From contig CM023532.1 of assembly GCA_013350335.1 (NCBI GenBank), forward strand, positions 97,149,853-97,213,852: a DNA stretch of 64,000 nucleotides, given 5' to 3'. The stretch's first letter is position 1. Every line of letters begins with the position of its first letter. Below the pieces are notes generated by a model. It had not been told where the DNA came from. It ran no database searches and worked only from the letters and a program-made list of their open reading frames with translations. Source of the stretch: Chimonanthus salicifolius. Its lineage: Eukaryota > Streptophyta > Magnoliopsida > Laurales > Calycanthaceae. Position numbers and translations under genes: made by a program. Below are positions 1 to 11,483 of this stretch, piece after piece.

Positions 1-1044
1 AATGTAACAATGGAATTGGATCTAAGATTTCACGATGGCATTATTGTCCAAGTTTCATTTATAAGATTAAAGCCTAGAGTCTGGAGCTCACGTAAACTTA
101 CTATGTTTGTATTAATGTTTACAATTATTTTAAAGATTAAACCAATGGATTTCATTAAAGTACTCATCACAAATTGGACATTAGATTTGAATGATAAAGA
201 TAAGCCCCTCCCTCTATTCTAAATATTTCATCACACTCTTACAAGTAAGAGCCTTAGAAATCAAAACAGGGGATCACCCAAAAATGGACACTTCTAATTC
301 AATGATAAAGATAGACGCCTATTTCAATTCTAAATACTTCATCACACTCTTACAAGTAAGAGCCTTAGAAATTAAAATTGGGGATCATCCAAAAATTATT
401 GTTCACACAATAAATTCGTCGACAGAGTTACCTCTAGAAAATAAAAATAAACACAAGCACAAAAATATATCAATTGGAAAACCATAAACTAAATATTTCA
501 CCGCACTTTGAATCTTATTAATAAACTTGGAATTTTAATTACATGACTTGGAATTGAATAAAAGAATGACAGGAATAAGATGGAAAATAAAACATAAAAT
601 CAAACCTAGAACCCTTGGATCACACGAACTTTCCAAAGCTTTTCCTTTCTTTCTCTTTTTCTCCTCCTTTGGTCCGGACCGGTCCTTGAAATCAAGAGTC
701 CAAATTTGAGATTTACTACGCCCTGGTTTCTCTATTTATAGTGTTCAAAAGATACTGGATTAGGCAAGACTCGGAGAGAATTCCTCCATAATTCTCTATC
801 TAAAACTTTCTCCAAAATTCTATCTCCAAAACTTCCTCCCAAATTCTCTTTTTTAATTATGGAAATTCGAAATTCACTGTATATTCCAAGCCATGGGTGA
901 ATTTTGCAGCTAAAACGTCATGATTTTAGGGATTTTGGAATAGTTTGGAAAGTAGGGTGCAAATCCCATTTTTCTACACAGGTACCACCTTGCGGCTGCA
1001 TTTTACCTAGTAAATTTCCGAATCACGAAATTTCGTAAAATAAA
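1..1044. other. Non-coding flank, no gene seen
   Basis: AT-rich DNA with only short, unconvincing reading frames. It contains a 111-bp imperfect direct duplication and a pyrimidine-rich stretch near 640-670. A TATA-like ctatttata lies near 733. The texture suggests an old LTR retroelement remnant, but no terminus or coding motif supports a family. The last five bases (ATAAA) are the target duplication of the gypsy element that follows. Confidence 0.5.
191..412. repeat. 111-bp imperfect tandem duplication
   Basis: Two adjacent units start at 191 and 302. Both contain atgataaagata, then cttcatcacactcttacaag or a near match, then agagccttagaaat and a ggggatca..ccaaaaat block. A third weaker echo (aaatatttcaccgcactt) begins near 490. 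No coding function is apparent. Confidence 0.7.
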
Positions 1045-1799
1045 TGTAATGGCCCGCCCTTTTTCACTAGTTTTCTGCTTTCCGAAAATCAGAGTCTATT
1101 TTTTTTATATAAACAAAGAGTGATAGAGAGCGGGATGTCACGACGCGAGCTAAGTCCGAACTTCTAAAGTCCGACCCTTAACTGGCCAACGCTATGTGTG
1201 CATGGACTAAGTCCATGAAAACGGTTCACACATAACAATATAAACATGCGGAATCATAATAGAATCCAGCTCTATTCCATTCAGATAGCAAAGTACGCCA
1301 AGTCTTTATTCATAATTAATAATAACATAATTATCCAATAAAACATCCAACCATAGCAAATTCATCTAAGTTATTACATGCCCGGAAACTAGTTACTCAA
1401 ATACATGCCCATAAAAGTAACTTAATCAAAATATAAACTAAATCATCCAAGCTCCTATGCTTGGCCATCCTTACGTTCATCGTTCCCCTGGTTTCCTGTG
1501 TCATCCACTAGGGTAGAAGTAGGGCATTAGAACAACGCGCCCAATAGGTATTCCAATTAAGGCCAACATATGGGTTAGTACCAAAAATCCAGATATAATA
1601 TATAACAAATCCAGTTATAATAAATCATACCATACTTATAAAGCATCGTATCCAAAATAGTGTATGATAATAGAGATCCAATTATACCGATAAAAACCAG
1701 AAACCTTGCATGATAATAAAGATCATAATCATGCCGATTCAATGCCATGCCATGCTATCATATGCAATGAGTCTCACGCATCACAAACACATAGTAACC

Positions 1800-1975
1800 T
1801 CTTGATGGAAAGCTCCTCATCAAGGTATCCCCCACGATTGTATTACGGATGCCCCGACGGAGTGTGGATCTTCGGTTGCGTCTTGATGGAAAACTCCTCA
1901 TCAAGGTATCCCCGATGATTGTATTACAGATGCCCTGACGGAGTGTGGATCTCCGGTTACATATCATCCCTCCCA
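1800..1975 (-). repeat. Tandem CTTGATG/CTCCGTCGGGGC repeat in the LTR
   Basis: Two units of about 100 bp each carry a small hairpin (cttgatgg..ccatcaag type, read with its flanks) and a gacggagtgtggatc block. The solo LTR at 5116-8534 has the same pair with a 98-bp period, so the duplication predates the two insertions. Confidence 0.65.
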
Positions 1976-2290
1976 TGCCATGCATGAGATGCAAATGTCC
2001 ACATGCTATGCAATTATACAAATCATAGCATTTAAAAGCTCATATTTGAAACATATAATTTTTTTTACATAATTTCATCAAAAATAAGATAAGAAACATT
2101 GTACAAAAATCCATGGTTTCAAAGAGGTGGAATCCTACCAAAGATCTCTAACGTATCCTTGCGTCTTTCGTCCGGTAACCGCTCACGATCGTACACACCT
2201 TGTGAGGTCCCGTTACCTTATAATATAACAATCAATTAAAACCAAGTCCCACTTGATTTACAATAATGTTCAAGTCCATAAACCATTCCT

Positions 2291-3626
2291 CATGGGGTTC
2301 GGCCATACACCATGGCCGAACCCATGATCCATCACTTTTTTTCTTATATTTACAACAATGCCATTTATACCACTTTTATTCATTAATCTAATGATAGACA
2401 AATTGATCATCTAAGATATATCACACCTTAAGTTCAGCCAATCTTCCCCATGGGGTTCGGCCATACACCATGGCCGAACCCATGGTCCATTGATTTCACT
2501 TAATAACATTCCATGCCATTGTTCCTATCCACTTATGTTTGGTTCCAATAATTGATCATTCATAAAACTCATCATAAAACCCCAAGTTTTCCAATTATTT
2601 CTTCATGGGGTTCGGTCATACGCCATGGCCGAACCCATGGTCCATTAATTCTACATAATTACCATATTGCCATCCAAGGCTATAATTCCATTAATCTCAC
2701 CTTTAATCCCTTGGTTTGGTGAACCATTCATTAAAATTATACAAATACCCAAACATGACCCATTAACAAGTTCATGGGGTTCGGCCATACACCATGGCCG
2801 AACCCTTGATGTTTCTTTTCCAACTTTTCTTTTAAATGGTTCACCATCTTAGGTCCATAAACATAAGTCTATACTTGCATCCTCCCTTCATTTAAAATAC
2901 ACATAAACATAATAGATCCATAATTGGTTCATGGGGTTCGGCCAAGCACCATGGCCGAACCCTATGATGTCTAACTTCCAATTATCTACAATGCATCCAT
3001 TAGTAGAAACTTTCTAAATTTAGTAATCATCTTCCATACTTGAATCCATAAATCAAGGTTCCTTCCATAATTAGAAAGTTTCTAATTTAATAACCATCCT
3101 TAGATCCTTTCTAAATTAATATCCAACTCCATGGAGCCGAACCCTATGGTTCATAAATCTTCTTTCTAAAAATTATTCATCCAATTAAAATTCCTTAATA
3201 AATTAAATCCATAAAAGACCTCATGGGGTTCGGCCATACACCGCGGCCGAACCCATGATCTTTCAATTTGGCCTATATTTACAACTTTGTCATCCATTAA
3301 AACATAACCAATGCTTCTCCATTTAAACCCTTTAAAATCATAGAACTTTACCAGCCAACTCCCATGGGGTTCGGCCATACAACATGGCCGAACCCTATGG
3401 TCCATTAATTCATTTTTATTAAACCTCAATATTCATTCAAACATCCATAAAAATTCACCAAAGTCCTTCCATGGTTTCCAACCCATAAAATAACCATGTC
3501 TTTCCATGGAGTTCGGCCCTGCACCATAGCCGAACCCTATAGTCCATTCTTTCCATTAAATTTACTACTTTCATCTACCAATTCTCTTCCATGGTGTTCG
3601 GCCATACACCATGGCTGAACCCTATG
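2291..3626. repeat. Array of about ten GGTTCGGCCAT hairpins
   Basis: Imperfect palindromes of about 35 nt recur near 2291, 2449, 2604, 2773, 2930, 3221, 3363, 3505 and 3590, with a half copy at 3131. The best have arms catggggttcggccat and atggccgaacccatg around a 5-nt loop (acacc). Spacing is irregular at about 85-290 bp, and the unique DNA between copies is AT-rich and unrelated from one interval to the next. Some copies show compensated or loop changes, for example accgcggcc at 3237. Confidence 0.9.
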
Positions 3627-4893
3627 GTTCTTTTCTTTTAAGCAAAAACATCAAATTACTAACCGGTTCCGCGACTCCTCCGGTTCTCCTTCGCTCCGAT
3701 TGGTTCTTGCTCTTCCAATCCTTTCCTTCTTCTTGATCTTTAACACAGCCAAGAACACTTTCTTGTGTCGTGCGCCCTTGTGCTTGTTGCTGCCTCTCTT
3801 TGAATGCAATGTGAATACCGTGTCCCCCTCTCCCTTGTCTTTATAAAACCTTCCACTCAATCCTAATTAGAAGGTGCCAATGATCCTCTTAACTTAGCAA
3901 TTCCCCTTAGTGCCGTTTCTAATAAAAAAAGGGCTCCTTTGTGTGCACAACTCCTACACGGCAAGGCAATATCCCATCTCAATTTGGACATCTTCTTTAT
4001 TTAGCAATTCCTTTAGTTTCACTCTTAACCAAGAAAAGAGACACCTTTTAAAGGGTCTTATGCGCATAACCTTGGATATGGAAATCCCTCATGCGGCCTA
4101 TGCAACTCCTAAAATCTTTCATCAATATTTTCCATGCACATGCAATCTTCCAATTCCTTAAATCTTTCCATGTCCACCTCACATACACGCCCCAAGCAAT
4201 CCATATTTAATTTTTAGACTTATTGCATTATTATTTAATTTAAAGAAATAGATACCTTTTAGCCGTGTGCATAGATTTGCAAATCCTCATACACGGCCAT
4301 GCAACCATTCAATTTAATTTTAGATATCTTCTCAAGATATTCTAGCATATCAATGTGGATATGAAAATCCCACATACATCTAAGACATCTTCTATATTTA
4401 ACAATTCCCTAATATTACTCTTTAATCAAGGGAAAGGACCTCTCTTTAGACACTCCAACCCATGTGCATATCGCATATGCGGCTAAGACATTTTATTTAT
4501 TTAGCAATCCCCTTTTTAAAGATATTCTAGCACATCTTTTATGGATGTGCAAATCCCACACACACGGCCAATGTAATCTTTCAATTTAATCTTAGACATT
4601 TTCTATTTTTGATTTAAACAATCGGATGTCATTGCCTAATTCAATTCATCTTGGCGTGTAACCCATTTTAATTCAACCCCATTTAAATTTTTATTGAAAA
4701 CATTTCCATAACCGTTGGGTCTTAATTGGGCAATGACCTAACATTTTACCTATCCAAGATCCATATCTAAAATTCATAAATTAAATGGGTAATTTCCGTA
4801 AATATTTATAACTTGAAAATCCGGGGTGTTACAATACAACCTTCTTTTTAAAATTTCCGTCCTGAAAATCGAGTAAAGTAGGGTTTCAAACAT

Positions 4894-5115
4894 TTACATA
4901 AATAGCTCAGGATGAGCTGTCCTCATTTTCGACTCGAGTTCCCATGTGGCTTCCTCAATGCCATGTCGATCCCATACCACCTTGACAAACTGGATCGATC
5001 GATTTCGTAATACCCTTTGTTCTGTGTCCACCACTTGGACAGGCTTCTCGATGTATGTCACGTCGCTTTGGACCTCTATGTCTTGTATGTTCAGTACATG
5101 AGAAGGATCAAGATT
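4894..5115 (-). pseudogene. Gypsy pol C-terminus with chromodomain-like tail (fragment)
   Basis: Minus-strand reading frame of about 74 residues up to the solo-LTR junction at 5115. It begins in the linker after integrase (NLDPSHVLN) and runs through a tail with DTEQRVLRNRS, VKVVWDRHG and EEATWELESKMR. That pattern is the degenerate chromodomain-like end of plant chromovirus-type Ty3/gypsy integrases, which helps target integration. The stop lies about 60 nt before the 3' LTR. The upstream part of the same protein resumes at 8540 beyond the inserted LTR. The frame extending above 5115 reads into the LTR and is not coding. Confidence 0.85.
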
Positions 5116-5865
5116 TGTAACACCCCGGATTTTCAAGTTATTAATATATATGAAAATTACCCATTTAAATTGTGAATTATTAGATATGGATATTATATGG
5201 GTAAAGTGTTGGGTCATTGTCCAATTAAGACCCAACGGTTTTGAAAATGGTTTCAATAAAAATTTAAATGGGGTTTAATTAAAAGGATATGCGCATGAGA
5301 TGTATGTGGGATTTTCATATCCACATTGATATGCTAGAATATTTTAAGAAGATATCTAAGATTAAATAATTGTGCATGGCCAAATATTGGATTTGAATAT
5401 CCAAGGAGATGTTTAAAAATTAGATAAAGATTACATTGGCCGTGTGTAGGGATTTCCATATCTATGTGATGCGCATAGGATCATTTAAAGAGGGGTCTTT
5501 CATTGGTTAAAAATGTGTAGATGGATTGGGATTAGGCAAGGATATCTAATTGCCTAATCCAAATAAAGAAGCTAATCCAAATAAAGAAGATAAGATGCAT
5601 GGCCTTGTGGGAGATATGCTTATTCATGAGATATGCGCATGATGTGTTAGAATATCTCAAAAAGGAGTCCCTTTCTTTGATGAGAGTTATACTTACGCAA
5701 TTGTTAAATTAAGAGGAGCTCACGGCAATTTCTATGTATATTTTGTGAAAGTTCAAGGAGGAGAAGAGGCTAAGGAAGAAAAGGATCGGAAGAACCAATC
5801 GGAACGAAGGAAAACCGAAGGAGTCGTGGAACCGGTAAGTAGTTTGATATTTTTGCTTAAGAAAA

Positions 5866-7340
5866 AGAACCATAGGGTTTGGCCATGGTGTATGGCCGAA
5901 CCCCATGGAAGAGAATTGGTAGATGAAAGTAGTAAATTTAATGGAAAGACATGGTTATTTTATGGGTTGGAAACCATGGAAGGACTTTGGTGAAGTTTAA
6001 TGGATGTTTGAATGAATATTGAGGTTTGATAAAAAGGAATTAATGGACCATAGGGTTCGGCCATGTTGTATGGCCGAACCCCATGGGAGTTGGTTGGTAA
6101 AGGTCTATGATTTTAAAGGGATTAAATGGAGAAGCATTGGTTATGTTTTAATGAATGGCAAAGTTGTAAATATTGGCCAAATTAAAAGATCATGGGTTCG
6201 GCCATGGTGTATGGCCGAACCCCATGAGGTTTAATTATGGGTTTAAATGGTTCAATAAAAAGGGTTGAACCATAGGGTTCGGCCATGGTATATGCCGAAC
6301 CCCATGGAGGTGTATTGGGATTTTTAATGAATGTTAATTGATTAATTATAGAAGGTGGATTTTTATTTAGAAAGGATCTAAAGATAGAAGAATGGAAGGA
6401 TGGATATTAAATTTAGAAAGTTTCTAATTATGGAAGGAACCTTGAATTATGGATTCAAGAATGGAATTGCTAAATTTGGAAAGTTTCTAATTATGGATCA
6501 CTCTTGGACTTGGGGAAGTAAATAAATAAATGGACCTATGTTTTGGAACCCAAACATAAGTTGATGGAATCAATGGCAATTTTGTAAATATCACCTAAAC
6601 TGAAAGATCATGGGTTCGGCCATGATGTATGGCCGAACCCCATGAGATGGGTTTGTGGATCAAACATGAACTTAGGCAATTGTTAATGAATGGAAGGATT
6701 GATTATGGAAGGTTAGCCATGAATGGCAATATTGTAATTTAAATAAAGAAGAACTATGGACCATGGGTTCGGCCATGTCGCATGGCCGAACCCCATGGAA
6801 AATTAATTGGTGGACTTGGGATTTTTATGTCACGGTTAATGGATCATTTATGGAGCTGTATTATGGATTGGTTATGGACGTAACATAGTGATTGATTAAA
6901 CATTCATTGGAGGATACAAATTTATGTGTATCAATTATGTTATTGGATTATGGGTTATGTTAGCCATGGATGGCAATGTTGTAAATAGGTGAAAATAATG
7001 GACATAGGGTTCGGCTATGGTGTATGGCCGAACCCCATGAACTATTTGTATGTATTATTTTGGAACATAAGTCTTATGAAATTAAGCAAGGTAAATGGCT
7101 ATGGATATGTATAATGGCATTGTTGTAAATATGGTCAAAAATGAAAGACCATGGGTTCGGCCATGGTGTGTGGCCGAACCCCATGGGGATTCTTTTGATG
7201 GACTTAGGGTTTATGTATGTTGGATTAAATAAAAGCGAAGTGATTAAATGTTTAACTTAGGGGTTATTGATTAATAAACCAAAGAAAGAAATTAAAACAA
7301 AAGGGGTGAGGTTCGGCCATGGTGTATGGCCGAACCCCAC
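5866..7340. repeat. Second GGTTCGGCCAT hairpin array
   Basis: About nine palindromes near 5868, 6050, 6193, 6273, 6607, 6763, 7005, 7151 and 7311. Typical arms are gggttcggccat and atggccgaacccc around gtgt or a close variant, often extended by ccat/atgg to about 17-bp arms. The array sits in the same relative part of the LTR as the one at 2291-3626 but with different spacing. Confidence 0.9.
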
Positions 7341-7650
7341 AAGTTTGGTTTATGGACTTGGACATTGTTGTCAAATTGATTGTTATATTATAAGGTAATG
7401 GGACCTCACAAGGTGTGTACGATCGTGAGCGGTTACTGGACGAAAGACGCAAGGACACGTTAGCTGTCTTTGGTAGGATTCCACCTCTTTGAAATCATGG
7501 GTTAATGTACATTGTTTTTATCTTATTTATGATGGTTTATGTTGTAAAAATTATATGTTTCAAATATGAGCTTTTTAAATGCTATGATTTGTATAATTAC
7601 ATAACATGTGGACATTTGCATCTCATGCATGGCATAGGAGAGATGAACGG

Positions 7651-7846
7651 TAACCGGAGACCCACACTCCGTCGGGGCATCCGTAATACAATCGTGGGGG
7701 ATACCTTGATGTGGATTTTTCCATCAAGAGGATACTATGTATGAAATATAACCGGAGATCCACACTCCGTCGGGGCGTCTGTAATACAATCGTGGGGGAT
7801 ACCTTGATGAGGAGCTTTCCATCAAGAGGTTACTATGTGTTTGTGA
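7651..7846 (+). repeat. 98-bp tandem duplication in the LTR
   Basis: Units start at 7651 and 7749. Each has taaccggaga.ccacactccg, tcggggc, aatacaatcgtgggggatac and a cttgatg..catcaag hairpin. The same pair is found reversed in the 3' LTR near 1800-1975. Confidence 0.75.
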
Positions 7847-8539
7847 TGGGTAGGACTCATTGCATATGATAGCATGGCATGGCATTGAATCGGCATGATT
7901 ATGATCTTTATTATCATACAATATTTCTGGTTTTTATCGATATGATTGGATCTCTATTATCATACACTGTTTTGGATACGATGCTTTATAAGTATGGTAT
8001 GATTTATTATAACTGGATTTGATATATATTATATCTGGATTTTTGGTACTAACCCATGTGTTACCTTGCTTGGAATACTTACTGGGCGCGTTGTTCTAAC
8101 GCCCTACTTCTACCCTAGTGGATGATAAAGGAAACAAGGAGAACGATGAACGCGAAACGGGCCAGGCATAGGAGCTTGGATGATTTATTTTATATTTTGA
8201 TTAAGTTACTTATGCACTGGTATTTGAGTAACTAGTCTTCAAACATTTAATAATTTAGGTGGTTGGATGTTTATTTGGATAATGGAGTTAACCTTAATTA
8301 TGAATAAGGATTTGACGTACTTTGCTATCTGGATGGAATAGAACTGGGTTCTATTATAATTCCGCATGTTTTGATTTTAATTCCGCAAGATTTGATTTTA
8401 ATTCCGCATGTTGATATTGTTATGTGTGAACCATTTTCATGGACTTAGTCTATGTACACATAGGGTTGGCCAGTTAAGGGTTGAACTTTAGAAGTTCGGA
8501 ACGGAAAGAGGGTGAAAAAGGGTGGGGCGTTATAGGATT

Positions 8540-9742
8540 ATACTTCCTCAACATCAATAGATGGAACACATCGTGCAAAGATGCCAACTGTGATGGGAGT
8601 GCCTATTGATAAACCACGTCCCCCATCCTTCTTATGATTGAAAACGGTCCCACATATCTTGGCGACAATTTCCCTTCTTTCCAAATCTCATGTGTCCCTT
8701 TCATAGCGAGACTTTCAAGAACACCATGTCTCCACTTCAAATATGAGAAACCTCCTCCTCTTGTCAGCATAGCTCTTCTGACAACTTTGTACCATCAATA
8801 GATGCTGCCATATCAACTGTATTTACGTTGTAGTATCTGCAACCAACTCAGGTCCAATCAGTGCAGGCTCACTGGCCTCTGTCCAGCACACAGGTGATCT
8901 ACATGGTCTACCATATAATGCCTCAAATGGAGCCATCTGGAGGCTTGCTTGGTAACTGTTGTTGTATGAGAATTCTACCAACGGTAAGTGATCCTCCCAT
9001 CCACCCTTAAAATCTAGCATACATGCTCTCAGCATATCCTCCAATGTCTGTATTGTCCTCTCAGACTCCCATCAGTCTGTGGATGGAATGTTGTACTAGT
9101 CAGTAGATCTGTTCCCATGGCCGACTGCATGCTCTGCCATATGCTGCCGGTGAATCGACCATCTCTGTCGGACACAATAGTACGAGGAATACCATGCAAT
9201 CCAATGATATCTCTGATATACCGCCAACCCAAAGTCTCAGATGAGTCTGTCATCTAAATGGGAATGAAATGTGCAGACTTGGTCAGTCGGTCTACCACGA
9301 CCCATATCGCATCGTTCCCCTTTGAAGACCTTGGCAACCCTGTCACAAAATCCATGGAGATGTGCTCCCATTTCCGTTCCGGTACTGGTAAGGGTTTGAG
9401 TAACCCTGGTGGCTTCTGATGTTCCGTCTTAACCTGCTGACATGTCAAGCAATGAGCCACAAATTCTGCCACATCTTTCTTGAGTCCGTGCCACCAGTAA
9501 TGTCTCTTCAGGTCGTAGTACATCTTGGTGCTACCCGGATGAATAGAGAGTTTGGTCTGATGTGCCTTAACCAATAACTCTTTTCTGGGGCTCTTAGGTA
9601 CATATATCCTTCCTCGGAATACAAGACCCTCTCCTGGTCGTAATTCCCATTCCGGTATGACTTCACCACTAGACATCTTGGCCCATATCTCCTCTATTTC
9701 TGGGTCTGTCCGTTGTTCCTGTTCAATCTTGTCAAGTACCAC
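8540..9742 (-). pseudogene. Ty3/gypsy integrase (broken)
   Basis: Minus-strand remnant of the integrase that inserts retrotransposon cDNA. Residues from 9742 down include a zinc-binding HHCC domain (SIHPG, KRHYWW, then HCLTCQQVK) and the RNase-H-fold core with MDFVTGLP (first Asp), VSDRDGRFTG (second Asp) and FHPQTDG. The motif with the catalytic Glu follows a one-base deletion near 9080 that shifts the frame into the piece [35 protein letters not shown]. An in-frame TAG interrupts the chain at 9254, after AHFIPI. From 8822 to 8540 the frame decays but VFLKVSL and GKLSPRYVGPF are still readable. The 5' side stops abruptly at 9742 with no RNase H or reverse transcriptase. Confidence 0.9.
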
Positions 9743-11197
9743 TTAATTACATCAAAATCACTCATATCAACCTATGAGTTTCATTCTCGTAAAATTTTAC
9801 TCTGTTTCATGTTATCTCTTTTTCTCGTGAACCAATTTGAGATCTTATGTAGATCAATGTACTCTGTTTCACTTTACCTGTTACCAAGATATTTTCCATA
9901 CGTACTTGTTCAATACGTTCATTCGTCTACTCTCTGTGTGAGGTAGCCTGCCAATACGAGCCGGACATTTTACCTGCTACCAAGATATTTTGTTCATTAC
10001 ATTTTTAACTAGGTTTCTAGCTGCACTCTCCTGGAACTCCATCGGCTAACTACAGATTCAGCTGGCCAGTCTAACTCGGTAGTCGCCCATAGCTTTCCAT
10101 TCGAGTTTCACTAGACTCTTAACTTTTCCTTTAAGTACATCTCCCAAAAGTAAGCATCTCTTCATTTGCACATGAGTCACTATGTGACTAACACCTTCAA
10201 TTCAAAACTTCTATGATACCTAGTATCTCTCCACACTAACTTTCCTGTGATATAAGTCATAATACGACTAACACCTTTTTCTTATACCGTGGAATTAAAT
10301 CGAAACATGTCCCAATTCTTAGATCTATATGTCATCTATGAGACCAACAGGTCCATCATATTACCAACATGTCTACCATGGTACTGATACCTGACATTAA
10401 TCCAAACCACCATGGGAATCATCATCCACGGTTATACACATCCATCCCTGGTACCACTCTATCAGTGAGTATCATCTATCCATGAATATAACCCTTTTAT
10501 GAGTATAATCCATTCATGGGCATAATTAATCCAGGGCACATAATCTACCCTGAGATATTCTATCCGTAGGAACAACACTCGAAAGCATCACTACGTGCCT
10601 GTAGCAACAATATCAAAACATAAACATACCCCAACCCCTAGCAAGACTTATGTCCTGTGACTTACTAAGCGGAAAACCCACGTCCAACGTGATCAAGTCT
10701 ACCCCGCCCTGCATCCCTTCACCCCAAGGGTGATTCAGTCAAGCTCTAAGACGGTCTGTCCGCATCTGACGAAGCTAGCACCACCCCCACGAGGTAAAAT
10801 AGTACCTAGCTCTGTGCATCCACGCACGTCAAGTGTGCGAAATAGCCGTGAGAGCGTCCTCCAGCGCGAAGCCTGCGAGAGACCCACTCTCAACGGCAAC
10901 CCTACGGGACCAAGTCTCCGTATTTTGTATCGAGGTTACCACAATTTCATAGCTACTCTAAGCCATACTCATAGAATCGATATACTTATCTCATTAATAT
11001 CACGTGAGAGACACATCCATGCCACATCTCAATGTCCAAGTCCTCATAAACTCTTAAATTTGCATACTTCATTGAAAATTATTCAAACTTTCATCACCAT
11101 ACAAGAGTTGGTAGGGTTAGAACAAACCCTTTATTATGTACCCACAACCCTTACAAAATATTTCCCTTTCCCCAACATTTTGTTACCCCTCCTTAGC
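9743..11197 (-). other. Unrecognised internal region of the gypsy element
   Basis: About 1.45 kb between the integrase and the zinc-knuckle remnant, where protease, reverse transcriptase and RNase H should lie. None of their motifs (D-T/S-G, YxDD, TDAS-like) is seen in either strand. A 186-codon plus-strand frame (10730-11290) overlaps it but resembles no known protein and runs over the zinc-knuckle ORF, so it is treated as chance. A short ttacctg.taccaagatatttt repeat occurs near 9875 and 9970. Either deletion plus unrelated filler, or the body of a non-autonomous derivative. Confidence 0.4.
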
Positions 11198-11483
11198 CTA
11201 ATCTTCCGTAGAAGACCCTGCATCATCATAAAAATCGAAAAAGTTGTCAGGGCATGTCGTCGATGTGTGCCCCAACACTCCACAAGTTAGACAGGGTATT
11301 ATTCCCGTTCCCCCAATGTATGGACAGTTAGTCCTCTCATTCCCATGCCCGTGAAGTCCACAAACAGGGCAAATAACCTCAATAGGATGGGGGCAATAAA
11401 TATCGTTGTGTCCATCCTGATTGCATAATTCGCACATATAATCTGTCAACTCATCCAAAGTCGGAGTAGCCGAAGTATACTCG
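11198..11483 (-). pseudogene. Gag-like remnant with three CCHC zinc knuckles
   Basis: Minus-strand frame open from the LTR junction at 11483 to a stop at 11198 (about 94 residues). It has three spaced knuckles: CELCNQDGHNDIYC (CX2CX4HX4C), CPVCGLHGHGNERTNC (CX2CX4HX6C) and CLTCGVLGHTSTTC (CX2CX4HX4C), then an acidic end (DFYDDAGSSTED). CCHC knuckles bind nucleic acid and are typical of retrotransposon Gag, but Ty3/gypsy Gag usually carries one or two. The N-terminal part is missing, cut off by the foreign LTR. The position, upstream of integrase on the same strand, fits gag. Confidence 0.65.

Larger units (their letters stand above)
1045..4833 (-). mobile_element. 3' LTR of the gypsy element (family A, 3.8 kb)
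   Basis: On the minus strand it starts TGTAACACCCCGGATTTTCAAG at 4833 and ends GGGCGGGCCATTACA at 1045. It abuts the chromodomain end of the pol remnant, as a 3' LTR should. The length is unusually large for a plant LTR. It shares with the solo LTRs at 5116-8534 and 53751-56413 the GATCGTGAGCGG block, the CTCCGTCGGGGC repeats, the GGGCGCGTTGTTCTAACGCC block and the TAGACTCTGATTTT..GGGCGGG tail. No long reading frame is present. Confidence 0.85.
5116..8534 (+). mobile_element. Solo LTR, family A (3.4 kb), in pol
   Basis: It starts TGTAACACCCCGGATTTTCAAG and ends GGTGGGGCGTTATA, where the last bases are usually TTACA. The flanks AGATT (5111-5115) and GGATT (8535-8539) are a 5-bp target duplication with one change. 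Removing the LTR and one duplicate rejoins the minus-strand pol reading as RKY-NLDPSHV, so the insertion is exact. It lies opposite to its host element. No internal region or second LTR is present, so it arose by LTR-LTR recombination. Confidence 0.9.

Noticed and set aside
2291..3626. Resemblance of the hairpin array to a CRISPR array
   Set aside because: Spacing is irregular, repeats are palindromic and diverged, the setting is a plant LTR and no cas genes exist.
5709..6234. Frames reading MAEPHG-type repeats
   Set aside because: They are translations of the LTR hairpins, not proteins.
10730..11290. 186-codon plus-strand frame
   Set aside because: Overlaps the zinc-knuckle frame on the other strand, has no motif and no conserved composition; treated as chance.
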